From positions 62,001 through 126,000 of the forward strand of contig CAVXMG010000021.1 of the NCBI GenBank assembly GCA_963762735.1: DNA of 64,000 nt, read 5' to 3'. The notes beneath the pieces were generated by a model, which was given only the letters and a program-made list of their open reading frames with translations, was not told where the DNA came from and made no database searches. A program made the translations under genes and the position numbers. Positions 45,353-53,858 of this stretch are shown here, one piece after another (the first letter of the stretch is position 1; the number at the start of each line of letters is the position of its first letter). Source of the stretch: DASXKD01 sp963762735. Lineage in GTDB: Bacteria > Actinomycetota > Actinomycetes > Streptosporangiales > Streptosporangiaceae.

Positions 45353-46069
45353 TCAGCGCGGGATGCGGCCGGAGGCGCGCAGCAGCGCCGGCCAGGCGCC
45401 CCCGTGCGCGGCGGCGACCGGGCCGGGGTGGCCGCGGCCCTGGCCGGCGGCGCCCGCGACCGCGACGGGCGCGCCCACCGCCGCGCCGCACGGCGCCATA
45501 GCCACGCCGGTGTCCAGCGGCAGGTGCGGCATGCCCGCCCGCCAGCCGGCGGCCAGCAGTTCCGGGCTGGCGGGCTGGTAGTCCTTGCCGAGCGAGGCGG
45601 CCAGGTCCCAGGCGTGCAGGTGCCACTCCGCACAGGCGGCGCCCACCATGCCGCCAACGGTCACCACGGTGCCGTAGAACCGGTGGTGCGGCAGATCCCA
45701 GACGCCCAGGGCACGGTCGGCGTAGCCGCGCGCGGCGGCCGCGAACGCGGCGATGTGCTCGGGACCCTTCGCGTCGGGGAGCGCCGCAAGCTCGGCGGCG
45801 TTCTGCCTGGCCAGCTTGCGGGCCAGGCTCTCGGGGCTGGGGCCGCGGGCCATCAGCCGGGCCATCCTGCTGACCGGTGCGTCGTCGAGGTACTCGTGGT
45901 AGTCGTCCGCGACGCAGCGCAGGTGCCCGGCCAGGTCGGCGGCACGCCACTCGGGGCAGGTGGTCGGGCCGGCCCATGCCTCGTCGGTGAACCGGGCGGC
46001 CAGCTCACAGATGACGGTCACGCCCGAGTGATACGCGGCCAGCGCTGGGCCAGGTGCCCAATCGGTCAT
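45353..46069 (-). CDS. Mycothiol-dependent maleylpyruvate isomerase-family protein
   Basis: Starts at the ATG at 46069 after a GGGGG ribosome site. It has the DinB-like four-helix bundle with TTCPEWRAADLAGHLRCVADDYHEY and CAEWHLHAWDLAASLG, in which the His and Glu/Asp residues bind metal. The last ~40 residues become low-complexity (AAVGAPVAVAGAAGQGRG), possibly after an indel. Such proteins use mycothiol, supporting actinobacterial origin; substrate unknown. Confidence 0.8.
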   Translation of the reverse strand: MTDWAPGPALAAYHSGVTVICELAARFTDEAWAGPTTCPEWRAADLAGHLRCVADDYHEYLDDAPVSRMARLMARGPSPESLARKLARQNAAELAALPDAKGPEHIAAFAAAARGYADRALGVWDLPHHRFYGTVVTVGGMVGAACAEWHLHAWDLAASLGKDYQPASPELLAAGWRAGMPHLPLDTGVAMAPCGAAVGAPVAVAGAAGQGRGHPGPVAAAHGGAWPALLRASGRIPR

Positions 46070-46288
46070 GGACTGCCCCCAACGGTCCTTCCCGGCCACG
46101 CCCCACGGGCCGGGCTAGCCAGAGTGCCAGAGTCGGGGTCGCTCCGCCACCCCCGTCGCGGGCACGGTTTCACCATGAAACCGCCCTTAATACCGCGATC
46201 AGGTGATAACCGGGCAGGTACCGCCGCTGCCGGCGGCCCCGGCAGGCGGCGGAAAATCAGATGACACGTCCGCAGCCCGGCGGTTAGC

Positions 46289-48127
46289 GTGACGATAATG
46301 CCCCCTGAGCACGCTGCTGCCGACGCGCGTGCCCTTTTGCCGGCGACGCCGAGGGCGGCGCTGTGGCGGCTCCGCAGTTACCTGCGGCCCTACCTGTGGC
46401 GATTGATCGGAATGCTGGCGGCCGCGTGTGCCTCGGTCGCCACCGCTCTGGTGATTCCGCTGTTGACCAAGGACCTGATCGACAGCGCGATCAGCACCGG
46501 TGACCGCAGCCTGCTGGTGCCGATCGGCCTCGCCGCGACCGGGCTCGGCATCGCGCAGGCAGCACTGAACTTCACCCGGCGCTGGGTCCAGGCCAGCGCC
46601 GTTACCGGCATGGAACAAGCCATGCGCCGCGACCTGTACGCGCACCTGCAGCGGCTGGACATCGGGTTCCACGACGAGTGGCAGACCGGCCAGTTGCTGT
46701 CCCGTGCCACCACCGACCTGTCGGCGATCCGGCGGTTCGCCGGGTTCGGCACCGTCTTCCTGATCACCAACGTGGTCACGTTCGTCGCGGTCGTCGCACT
46801 GCTGATCCACCTCAACTGGTGGCTGGGCCTGATCACCGGCGGGATCTTCCTGCCGGTGGGCCTGGTGAGCAGCCGGTTCGAGCGGCGCTACCGGGTGCTG
46901 TCCAGGCGGGCCCAGGACCAGCAGGGCGACCTGGCCACCTACGTCGAGGAGGCCGCCACAGGGCTCGCCGTGCTCAAGGCCCTCGGCCGCCGCGCGCAGG
47001 CTCAGGACAGGCACGGCGCCCAGGTGTCGCTGGTCTACCGGACCCAGCTGGACAAGGCACGGCTGCGCGGCTCGTTCTGGGCCACGCTCGACCTCATCCC
47101 GAACGTCGTCATCGGGCTGATCGTGCTACTCGGCGCCATCGCGACCAGCCAGAACGCGCTCACACTCGGCGGCCTGGTCGCGTTCATCACGCTCACGCTC
47201 GAGCTGGTCTGGCCGATCGAGGCGATGGGCTACATCCTGGCGAGCGGCCAGGAGGCCGCCACCGCGGCGCAGCGCGTGTACGAGATCCTCGACACCCCGC
47301 CGGCCGTGGTCTCCCCGCCCGGTGGGGGATTCCGGGGGGTCGTCCCCCCGGGCCAGCACAGGCCTGCCCGGCTTCGTTTCGACAAGGTGGAGTTCCGCTA
47401 CCCGGGGACCGAGCGCCCGGTGCTGCGCGGGGTGTCGCTGGACCTGGAGCCTGGCCAGACCCTCGCACTGACCGGCGCCACCGGCTCCGGCAAGACCACG
47501 CTGCTGCAACTGGTGCCGCGGCTGGCCGACCCGACCGCCGGGTCGATCGCCCTGAACGGCACCGACATCCGCGATCTGCCGCTGCCGGTGCTGCGCACCC
47601 TGATCGGCAGCGGGTTCGAGGAGCCCACGCTGTTCTCGGTGAGCGTGCGGGAGAACGTCACGTTCGGGGTGCCTGACGCCACCGACGAGCAGGTCGAGCA
47701 GGCCCTGGCGGTCGCCCACGCGGGCTTCGTGGCCCGGCTGCCCTGGGGCCTGGACACCAGGATCGGCGAGCAGGGCATGGCGCTGTCCGGCGGCCAGCGG
47801 CAGCGCCTGGCCCTGGCCAGGGCCATCCTGGCCAAGCCGCCCGTGCTCGTCCTCGACGACCCGCTGTCCGCGCTTGACGTGCGCACCGAGGAGAAGGTGA
47901 CCGCCGCGCTGCGGGACGCGCTCGCCGGGACGACCGCGCTGCTGGTCGCGCACCGCCCGTCCACCGTGCTGCTCGCCGACCGGGTGGCCCTGCTCGCCGA
48001 CGGCCAGATCGTGGCGACCGGCACCCACGCCGAACTGCTCGCCACCGAGCCCCGCTACGCCGAGTTGATGGGCGACGTGGCCGCGGCCGGCGAGCACGAC
48101 GACTCGCAGCAGGCGGTGGCACGGTGA
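46289..48127 (+). CDS. ABC exporter half-transporter with degenerate catalytic site
   Basis: The 612-residue protein has a six-helix exporter domain (YLWRLIGMLAAACASVATALV onward), coupling-helix pattern, and an ATPase domain with Walker A GATGSGKTT, signature LSGGQRQRLALARAI and Walker B VLVLDDPLSALDV. The residue after the Walker B Asp is Asp instead of the catalytic Glu, as in the degenerate subunit of heterodimeric exporters such as TM287/288. Between the two domains is an unusual PPGGGFRGVVPPG linker encoded by a REP-like element. Its stop overlaps the start of the partner gene. Confidence 0.9.
   Translation: MTIMPPEHAAADARALLPATPRAALWRLRSYLRPYLWRLIGMLAAACASVATALVIPLLTKDLIDSAISTGDRSLLVPIGLAATGLGIAQAALNFTRRWVQASAVTGMEQAMRRDLYAHLQRLDIGFHDEWQTGQLLSRATTDLSAIRRFAGFGTVFLITNVVTFVAVVALLIHLNWWLGLITGGIFLPVGLVSSRFERRYRVLSRRAQDQQGDLATYVEEAATGLAVLKALGRRAQAQDRHGAQVSLVYRTQLDKARLRGSFWATLDLIPNVVIGLIVLLGAIATSQNALTLGGLVAFITLTLELVWPIEAMGYILASGQEAATAAQRVYEILDTPPAVVSPPGGGFRGVVPPGQHRPARLRFDKVEFRYPGTERPVLRGVSLDLEPGQTLALTGATGSGKTTLLQLVPRLADPTAGSIALNGTDIRDLPLPVLRTLIGSGFEEPTLFSVSVRENVTFGVPDATDEQVEQALAVAHAGFVARLPWGLDTRIGEQGMALSGGQRQRLALARAILAKPPVLVLDDPLSALDVRTEEKVTAALRDALAGTTALLVAHRPSTVLLADRVALLADGQIVATGTHAELLATEPRYAELMGDVAAAGEHDDSQQAVAR
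47325..47355 (+). repeat. REP-like element copy 2, inside the ABC exporter gene
   Basis: GGGGGATTCCGGGGGGTC and then CCCCCCGGGCCAGCAC match the unit at 31503 and 51495. Here it is translated in frame as the linker between the membrane and ATPase domains. Confidence 0.6.
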
Positions 48128-49947
48128 CCGCCCAGCCGTGGCGCGGGGTAGCCGCCGAGAACCTCGAGGAGGTCACCGGCAAGCTGTCGGCCCTGCTGCG
48201 CAGGCGGGCCCGGCGGCTGCTCACCGCGCTGCTGCGGCCCTACCGGCGCCAGGTGGCCTGGGCGCTGGTGCTCGTCGTCGTCGCGAACCTGGCGGCCCTG
48301 ACCGGGCCATGGCTGGTCGGGGTGGCCATCGACCGCGGCATACCGCCGCTGGTGCACAGCCGCGACGTGGCCCCGCTGGCGGCCATCATGGCCGCGTTCT
48401 TCGTGGCGGTCGGGGTGCAGGCCATCACCACCCGGGCGTTCATCCGGGAGATCGGCCGGTTCGGCGAGGGCGTGGTCGCCGAACTGCGCCGCCGGCTGTT
48501 CGCGCACTTCCAGCGGCTGCCGGTGGCTTTCCACGAGCGGTACACCTCCGGGCGTGTCATCTCCCGGCAGACCTCGGACATCGACTCGATCTCCGACCTG
48601 TTCGAGGAGGGCCTCGACTCGCTGGTGTCCGCGGTCTTCTCGCTGCTGCTCGTCGGCGTGGGCATGCTGCTGCTCGACTGGCCGCTGGCCCTGGTGGTGC
48701 TGGCCGGGTTCGGCCCGCTGGTAGCGCTCACCCTGTGGTTCCGCCGCGAGTCCGCGACCGCCTACCGGCGCAGCCGGGAGGCCATCGCGGACGTGATCGT
48801 CGCCTTTGTGGAGACCCTCGGCGGCATCCGCGCGGTACAGGCGTTCCGCCGGGAGCGCCGCAACGAAGAGATCTTTTCAGTGCTGAACGGACGCAACGCC
48901 GCAGCCACCCTGCGTTCGATGCGCCTGATCGCGGTGTACTCACCGGGGATCACCCTGGTCGCCAACCTGGCCACGGGCGCCGTGCTGCTGTACGGGGGGC
49001 TGCGCGTGGCGGACGGCGACATCAAGGTGGGCGTGCTCGCCACGTTCCTGCTGTACCTGCAGCGCTTCTTCGACCCGCTGCAGGACCTGTCGCAGTTCTA
49101 CAACACCTTCCAGTCCGCCGGGGCAGCGCTGGAGAAGCTCTCCGGGGTGCTGGAAGAGCCCCTGGGAGTGCCCGAGCCCGAGGTTCCCGCGGAACTGCCG
49201 CCCCGCAGGGGGGCCGGCCGGGAACTGTGGCTGCGCGAGGTGCGCTTCGGGTACCGCGAGACGATCGTATTGCCGGATATGAACCTGCGGATTCCGGCCG
49301 GCCAGACAGTGGCGCTGGTCGGGGAGACCGGCGCGGGGAAGACCACCGTGGCCCGGCTGGTGGCCCGCTTCTACGACCCGGGCGAGGGCAGCGTCCTGCT
49401 CGACGGCACCGACCTGCGGGATCTGGCGCCCGAACGGCTGCGGTCCGAGGTGGTGCTGGTCACCCAGGAGAACTTCCTGTTCACCGGGTCGATCGCGGAC
49501 AACATCGAGCTGGGCAAGCCGGGTGCCAGCCGGGCGGAGATCGCCGCCGCCGCGAAGGCCATCGGCGCCGACGCCTTCATCACCGCCCTGCCCGGCGGCT
49601 ACGACTCCGAGGTCGGCAAGCGCGGCGGCCGGCTGTCCGCGGGCCAGCGCCAGCTCATCTCGTTCGCCCGGGTGTTCCTGGCCGCCCCCGCCGTGCTCGT
49701 GCTCGACGAGGCGACCTCGCTGCTCGACCTGCCCGGCGAGCAGGCCGTGCAGGCGGCGCTGCGCACGATCCTGGCCGGGCGCACCGCGCTGATCATCGCG
49801 CACCGGTTGTCCACGGTGGCGATCGCCGACCGGGTACTGGTGATGAGCGGGGGCGAGATCGTCGAGGACGGACCGCCGGATCTGCTGCTGGCGGGCAGTG
49901 GCCGGTACTCTGCCCTGCATGCGAGCTGGCGGTCCAGCCTCGCTTAG
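48124..49947 (+). CDS. ABC exporter half-transporter, canonical partner
   Basis: The 607-residue partner has the six-helix exporter domain (QVAWALVLVVVANLAALTG onward), Walker A GETGAGKTT, signature LSAGQRQLISFARVF and Walker B VLVLDEATSLLD with the catalytic Glu. The signature LSAGQ deviates by one residue from LSGGQ. With the upstream subunit it forms a heterodimeric exporter with one active and one degenerate ATP site; substrate (drug, lipid or peptide) cannot be told. Confidence 0.92.
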   Translation: MTAQPWRGVAAENLEEVTGKLSALLRRRARRLLTALLRPYRRQVAWALVLVVVANLAALTGPWLVGVAIDRGIPPLVHSRDVAPLAAIMAAFFVAVGVQAITTRAFIREIGRFGEGVVAELRRRLFAHFQRLPVAFHERYTSGRVISRQTSDIDSISDLFEEGLDSLVSAVFSLLLVGVGMLLLDWPLALVVLAGFGPLVALTLWFRRESATAYRRSREAIADVIVAFVETLGGIRAVQAFRRERRNEEIFSVLNGRNAAATLRSMRLIAVYSPGITLVANLATGAVLLYGGLRVADGDIKVGVLATFLLYLQRFFDPLQDLSQFYNTFQSAGAALEKLSGVLEEPLGVPEPEVPAELPPRRGAGRELWLREVRFGYRETIVLPDMNLRIPAGQTVALVGETGAGKTTVARLVARFYDPGEGSVLLDGTDLRDLAPERLRSEVVLVTQENFLFTGSIADNIELGKPGASRAEIAAAAKAIGADAFITALPGGYDSEVGKRGGRLSAGQRQLISFARVFLAAPAVLVLDEATSLLDLPGEQAVQAALRTILAGRTALIIAHRLSTVAIADRVLVMSGGEIVEDGPPDLLLAGSGRYSALHASWRSSLA

Positions 49948-50020
49948 GGATCGGCCCGCGAGGCAGGGATTGCAGGCTCGCGGCGGCCGCCGCGAGCCGA
50001 TCATGATGGCGGGAGATGGT

Positions 50021-50464
50021 ATGGCGACAAACCCGGCCCGGAGCGACCATCCCGGCCGGTGGCGGCTGGTGGCCAGGCCGCGCCGCCCCGCTCACCTGGC
50101 ACTGCTCGCGCTGATCGTTACCGGCCTCGCGGTGTACGCCTGGGTGGCCGCGGCCGCGGCCCCCTTCAGCCGCGGGGCGCTGGTGGGGGTGGTCATCCCC
50201 GGCGCGGTGCTGGGGGTCATCGCCTTTGGCAGGCCGCCGGAGCGCATTCCGCCGCCCGTCGGGCTGGACACGATCGGCATGTCGTACTGGGTGATCTGCC
50301 TCGCGGCGTTCTTCGAGTGGGAGGCGTCCGCCTGGCGGGACAACTCCTGGCCCTGGCATCCGTCCTTCACCAACCTCATCGACCCGCTGCTGGCACCGCA
50401 CCTGATCAAGTCCGTGGCCGTCCTGGTGTGGATGCTGGCCGGCTGGGCCCTGGTAAGGCGGTGA
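50021..50464 (+). CDS. Predicted membrane protein (147 aa)
   Basis: The ATG at 50021 follows GGGAGA. Hydrophobic segments LALLALIVTGLAVYAWVA, GALVGVVIPGAVLGVIAFG and the late VAVLVWMLAGWALV make about three to four membrane helices. It is coupled (GTGA overlap) to the next small membrane protein. No family recognised. Confidence 0.65.
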   Translation: MATNPARSDHPGRWRLVARPRRPAHLALLALIVTGLAVYAWVAAAAAPFSRGALVGVVIPGAVLGVIAFGRPPERIPPPVGLDTIGMSYWVICLAAFFEWEASAWRDNSWPWHPSFTNLIDPLLAPHLIKSVAVLVWMLAGWALVRR

Positions 50465-50676
50465 GCGTGCCCCCGATTCCCACTCGTGCCATCACCATCG
50501 CCGGCTTCGCGGTGGCGGTCGCGGCCATGATCGTGCTGGAGATCCTGGCCCGGCGGCCCGGTTCGCGCATCCCCACGGTCGGCCAGTGGCTCGGTTACCT
50601 GATGCGGCCGAAGATCGGCCGGGCATTGGTGCTGGCCGGCTGGTGGTGGCTCGGCTGGCACTATTTCGCCCGTTAG
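50461..50676 (+). CDS. Small two-helix membrane protein (DUF6186-like)
   Basis: The 71-residue product from the GTG at 50461 has two membrane helices (ITIAGFAVAVAAMIVLEIL and IGRALVLAGWWWLGWHYF) flanking RRPGSRIPTVGQWLGYLMR. The pattern resembles a short actinobacterial family of unknown function. It shares a transcript with the upstream membrane protein. Confidence 0.65.
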   Translation: MSVPPIPTRAITIAGFAVAVAAMIVLEILARRPGSRIPTVGQWLGYLMRPKIGRALVLAGWWWLGWHYFAR

Positions 50677-50737
50677 ACACGTTCGCGGGGCGCGTCCGTT
50701 TCCTGGCAGGTGCCTTCGGTGCCCTAAGCTGGGCAGT

Positions 50738-51175
50738 GTGATGTCAAAGCGCAAGCCGGTCAGCCCTGGGGCGGCGGCCGAGCACGACGCCGACGTCGCC
50801 CTGGCGCAGCGGTTCGACGACCTCTTCGCCCAGGCGCGGGCGGCCGAGCAGGACCTGCGGGATGCGCAGGCCAACCACGCCGGCCTGGAGGAGCTGCACC
50901 GGGCAGGCAAGCATCTCGACAGCGCCCTGACCGACGTCATGCGGGCCGCGTTCGCCGCGCAGCGGGCCGAGATCGGGCCACGCGGCTACGACGATCGGAT
51001 CTACCGGCGCAAGGCCATGGCCACGCCACCGGTCAGGTCCTGGACCATGGAGGCAGAGCGACTGCTCACCCTGCGGGAGAGCCATCGGCTGACCGGGATC
51101 GTCCGGCTGCCGAGAAAACCAGCCGGGCTCCTGGCGAGCCCGGCTGCCACAAAAACCCAAGCTGTAGTGGCATGA
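50738..51175 (+). CDS. Hypothetical protein (up to 145 aa)
   Basis: Starts GTG-ATG at 50738; mostly helical and acidic at first (FDDLFAQARAAEQDLRDAQANH), then basic. The last ~18 codons read through a perfect 10-bp hairpin at 51121-51145, so the true C-terminus may lie earlier, after a missed indel. No family recognised. Confidence 0.5.
   Translation: MMSKRKPVSPGAAAEHDADVALAQRFDDLFAQARAAEQDLRDAQANHAGLEELHRAGKHLDSALTDVMRAAFAAQRAEIGPRGYDDRIYRRKAMATPPVRSWTMEAERLLTLRESHRLTGIVRLPRKPAGLLASPAATKTQAVVA
51121..51145 (+). terminator. Hairpin near the end of the 50738 gene
   Basis: AGCCGGGCTC-N5-GAGCCCGGCT is a perfect 10-bp stem. It is followed by GCCACAAAAAC rather than a T-run. On the minus strand the A-run would act as a U-tract preceded by the stem only in the opposite direction, so its polarity is ambiguous. 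Confidence 0.45.
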
Positions 51176-51285
51176 ACACAAAAAGTGACTTTCGGCCCGT
51201 CCGAACGGCTCTACAAACGTGCCAGTCACACCGGTCACACTGAAGCGAACGAGCCACGAGAGCACACTTGACCAGGGGGCCAACC

Positions 51286-51474
51286 ATGTGCCCACACATG
51301 CCTCAGTGTCCGAACGCACACGCCACCGACCGCGAGGCGGCCCGCGCCGTCTCCAGCCATCCGGAGCAGGGCTGGACGCTGCTCTGTAACGGTATCGTGA
51401 TCTTCGAGGACACCGGCGAACTGCTCCCCGGCGGGGAGATCATCGAACCGCACCGGACCGCCGCCCTTAGGTAG
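51286..51474 (+). CDS. DUF5999 family protein
   Basis: The 62-residue protein MCPHMPQCPNAHATDREAAR continues with HPEQGWTLLCNGIVIFEDTG and LLPGG, the full DUF5999 pattern known from streptomycetes and relatives. The CPHMPQCP Cys/His motif may bind a metal. I use the ATG at 51286, preceded by AGGGGG, rather than the TTG at 51268. Function unknown. Confidence 0.82.
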   Translation: MCPHMPQCPNAHATDREAARAVSSHPEQGWTLLCNGIVIFEDTGELLPGGEIIEPHRTAALR

Positions 51475-51479
51475 CCGCG

Positions 51480-51690
51480 CCGTAGGTCAGCGGGGCTCCG
51501 GGGGGTCGCTCCCCGGGCTGCAGCAGGGCCCCGGCCCGGCGACGGAGGAACCGGGCCGTAGGCCATCGGGGGGTTCCGGGGGGTCGCTCCCCCGGGCTGA
51601 CAGCGCCGGCCCCGGCCCGGTGACGGAGGAACCAGGCCGTAGGCCATCGGGGGGCTCCGGGGGGTCGCTCCCCCGGGCCAGAACTGCCAG
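51480..51690 (+). repeat. Tandem REP-like repeat, three units
   Basis: Units beginning CCGTAGG at 51480, 51556 and 51637 (periods 76 and 81 bp) each contain the CCGGGGG-N6-CCCCCGG-type hairpin, then CAGC and GACGGAGGAACC before the next unit. The first copy is a little divergent. The array forms the 3' end of the hydrolase gene on the minus strand. Confidence 0.75.
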
Positions 51691-52263
51691 CCAGGAGCCG
51701 ACCAACCGGCGGATCGCACCGCCCTGGCCCGCCAGCGCGTGGGCCGCGCCCGGCAGCACCACCACCCGGATCGCACCGGCCGCCTCCGGAATCCCGAACG
51801 GGTCCGCGGCCCCGTTGACCACGAGCACCTCCGTGCCCGCCTGCGCCAGTTCGGCGGCCCGCGACCGCTCCGGGCGGCCCGGCGGATGCAGCGGGAACGC
51901 CAGGGCCAGTACGGCCAGCGCGCCTGCCGCCCGCGCCGTGCGGCAGGCCACCCTGGCCCCGTTGCTCCGGCCGCCCTGGATCAGCGGAACCCCCGGGAAC
52001 CGCCGCCGTAGCTTGGCAACGATCTCCAGCCAGGCCTCGTCTTGCCTGGCCGCGGAACCCGGCGCCCGGGCGCCGCGCAGCCGGTAGGGCTGCACCACCC
52101 GAGCCACCGCCGCGCCCTGGTCCAGCCCGGCCTGCCGCGCCGCCATCAGGTCGGCGCTGTCCGTGCCGCCGCCCGCCCCGTGCGTCAACACCAGCAGGAA
52201 CGGCGGATCCGCGGCGGCGTCGAGTTCGGCATTGGCCGGGCCCGCCGCGGTACGGATCTTCAT
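51487..52263 (-). CDS. Alpha/beta-family hydrolase (dienelactone hydrolase/KANL3-like)
   Basis: The start ATG at 52263 leads to a strand with LLVLTHGAGGGTDSADL, the nucleophile elbow GGRSNGARVA (about residue 97), VLVVNGAADPFG with the Asp and LPGAAHAL with the His. The core ends at about residue 198 (LVGSWLAVLA). The last ~60 residues, SDPPEPPDGLRPGSSV repeated, are encoded by the tandem REP-like array, so the natural stop has been displaced or lost. Substrate unknown. Confidence 0.8.
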   Translation of the reverse strand: MKIRTAAGPANAELDAAADPPFLLVLTHGAGGGTDSADLMAARQAGLDQGAAVARVVQPYRLRGARAPGSAARQDEAWLEIVAKLRRRFPGVPLIQGGRSNGARVACRTARAAGALAVLALAFPLHPPGRPERSRAAELAQAGTEVLVVNGAADPFGIPEAAGAIRVVVLPGAAHALAGQGGAIRRLVGSWLAVLARGSDPPEPPDGLRPGSSVTGPGPALSARGSDPPEPPDGLRPGSSVAGPGPCCSPGSDPPEPR

Positions 52264-52319
52264 CTCACGCAGCGTAACCGAGGTTGAGCCTCGCGGTGCG
52301 CGGCACTAGGGTGCGGCTC

Positions 52320-53240
52320 ATGGCCGGTTCCTGGCCCGCGTGCTCCTATGAGACCTGGCGGGCAACCTGCGACACACTGCACGCGCACACCCAGGTGCTT
52401 GGCAAGCTCGCCACCGGGCTCGCCCCGCCCGAGCCGCAGTTGCAGCATGCGGCGCTGAGGCTGACCGCGCGCGGCTGGGAGACCGCGCCGCTGCCGGCGC
52501 CGAACGGCTCGGGCGCGGTGGCCGTGCTGCTCGACTTGCGCGTCCACGAGGCCGTCGTGGAGCACAGCGCCGGGTTCGCCGAGCGCATCCCGCTCACCCC
52601 GGACCGGGCGGTCGGGGAGGTGACCAGGGACGTGCTCGCGGCGGTCCGCGCCGTGGCCGGCGAGGTCGCGTTCCACCCTGCGCCACAGGAAGTCGCCTGG
52701 AACGTGCCGCTTGACGCCGACACCGAGCACGCCACTTATGACCCGGCCCAGGTGAGCGACTATTTCGCCGCAGCGACCCGGGCCGCCATGGTCCTCGCCG
52801 CCTTCCGCGCGCCGTACCGGGGCCGGTCCACCCCGGTCCACGCCTGGTGGGGCTCCTTCGACCTCGCGGTGAGCCTGTTCTCCGGCGAGCCCGCCGACCC
52901 GCCCTCGGCCGACTTCATCATGCGCAACGCCATGGACTCGAAGGAGGTCGCCGTCGGCTGGTGGCCAGGTGACCCGCGCTACCCGCGGGCGGCGTTCTAC
53001 GCGTTCGCGCACCCGGCCACCGAGGGCTTTCCCGGCAAGGCCGTGGCCCCGCCCGCCGCACGCTGGGACGGGACGCTGGGCGAATACGTTCTCGACTGGG
53101 ACGACGTGCGCACTGCCGCGGACCCGCACAAGGTGGCGCTTGAGTTCGCCCACTCGGTGTTCCGGCACGCGTGCGCGGTGTGCGATTGGGATCCGGCTCT
53201 CGCCTCCAGTGCCGATTCGATCCCGCCGCCCATCGCCTGA
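52320..53240 (+). CDS. DUF5996 family protein
   Basis: The 306-residue protein starts at the ATG at 52320 and matches the DUF5996 layout: YETWRATCDTLHAHTQVLGK at the start, LRLTARGWETAPL, TPVHAWWGSFDLAVSLFSG in the centre and FYAFAHPATEGFPG late. Function unknown, cytoplasmic. Intact. Confidence 0.82.
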   Translation: MAGSWPACSYETWRATCDTLHAHTQVLGKLATGLAPPEPQLQHAALRLTARGWETAPLPAPNGSGAVAVLLDLRVHEAVVEHSAGFAERIPLTPDRAVGEVTRDVLAAVRAVAGEVAFHPAPQEVAWNVPLDADTEHATYDPAQVSDYFAAATRAAMVLAAFRAPYRGRSTPVHAWWGSFDLAVSLFSGEPADPPSADFIMRNAMDSKEVAVGWWPGDPRYPRAAFYAFAHPATEGFPGKAVAPPAARWDGTLGEYVLDWDDVRTAADPHKVALEFAHSVFRHACAVCDWDPALASSADSIPPPIA

Positions 53241-53327
53241 CCTGCGCGGTTGTGCCTGCGGGGTGCCAGGAAAATGTCATGCCCGCCCCCTAGGGTCGAA
53301 GGTGGGAGACACCCACAGGAAAGGCGG

Positions 53328-53846
53328 ATGCCCATGACCACGCGCGCCCTGACCGGTGAACGCGCCGACCTGCTGGAGTCGCTGGCGAGGACGCGCCACT
53401 TCCTGCGGCACACCACCCGTGACCTGACCGACGAGCAGGCCGCGCAGCGGACCACCGCGAGCGAGCTGTCCCTGGGCGGCCTGATCAAGCACGTGACGCT
53501 GACCGAGCGGCAGTGGATCCGTTTCATCCAGATCGGCCCGGAGGCGATGGCGTGGGACCAGTCCAGCATGGGCGACTGGCTGTCCGCGTTCCGCATGGTG
53601 CCCGGGGACACCCTGGCCGGCCTCCTGGAGGAATACGCGAAGGCCGCCGAGGAGACCACCGAGCTGATAGCCGTGCTGCCCGGCCTCGATGCCGCCCAGC
53701 CGCTGCCCGAGGCCCCCTGGTTCCCGCCCGGTGCCCGCTGGTCGGCCCGCCGGGTGCTGCTGCACGTGATCGCCGAGACGGCCCAGCACGCCGGGCACGC
53801 CGACATCATCAGGGAGTCGCTGGACGGCGCCAAGTCGATGGGCTGA
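53328..53846 (+). CDS. DinB-family protein
   Basis: A 172-residue four-helix DinB-like protein (ATG at 53328, alternative at 53334, with AGGAAAGGCGG upstream). The metal-binding His residues lie in LGGLIKHVTLTERQW and in HVIAETAQHAGHADIIRE at the C-terminus. This subgroup often acts as thiol-dependent transferases, possibly mycothiol- or bacillithiol-using; substrate unknown. Confidence 0.85.
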   Translation: MPMTTRALTGERADLLESLARTRHFLRHTTRDLTDEQAAQRTTASELSLGGLIKHVTLTERQWIRFIQIGPEAMAWDQSSMGDWLSAFRMVPGDTLAGLLEEYAKAAEETTELIAVLPGLDAAQPLPEAPWFPPGARWSARRVLLHVIAETAQHAGHADIIRESLDGAKSMG

Positions 53847-53858
53847 CCGGGAGCGGGG

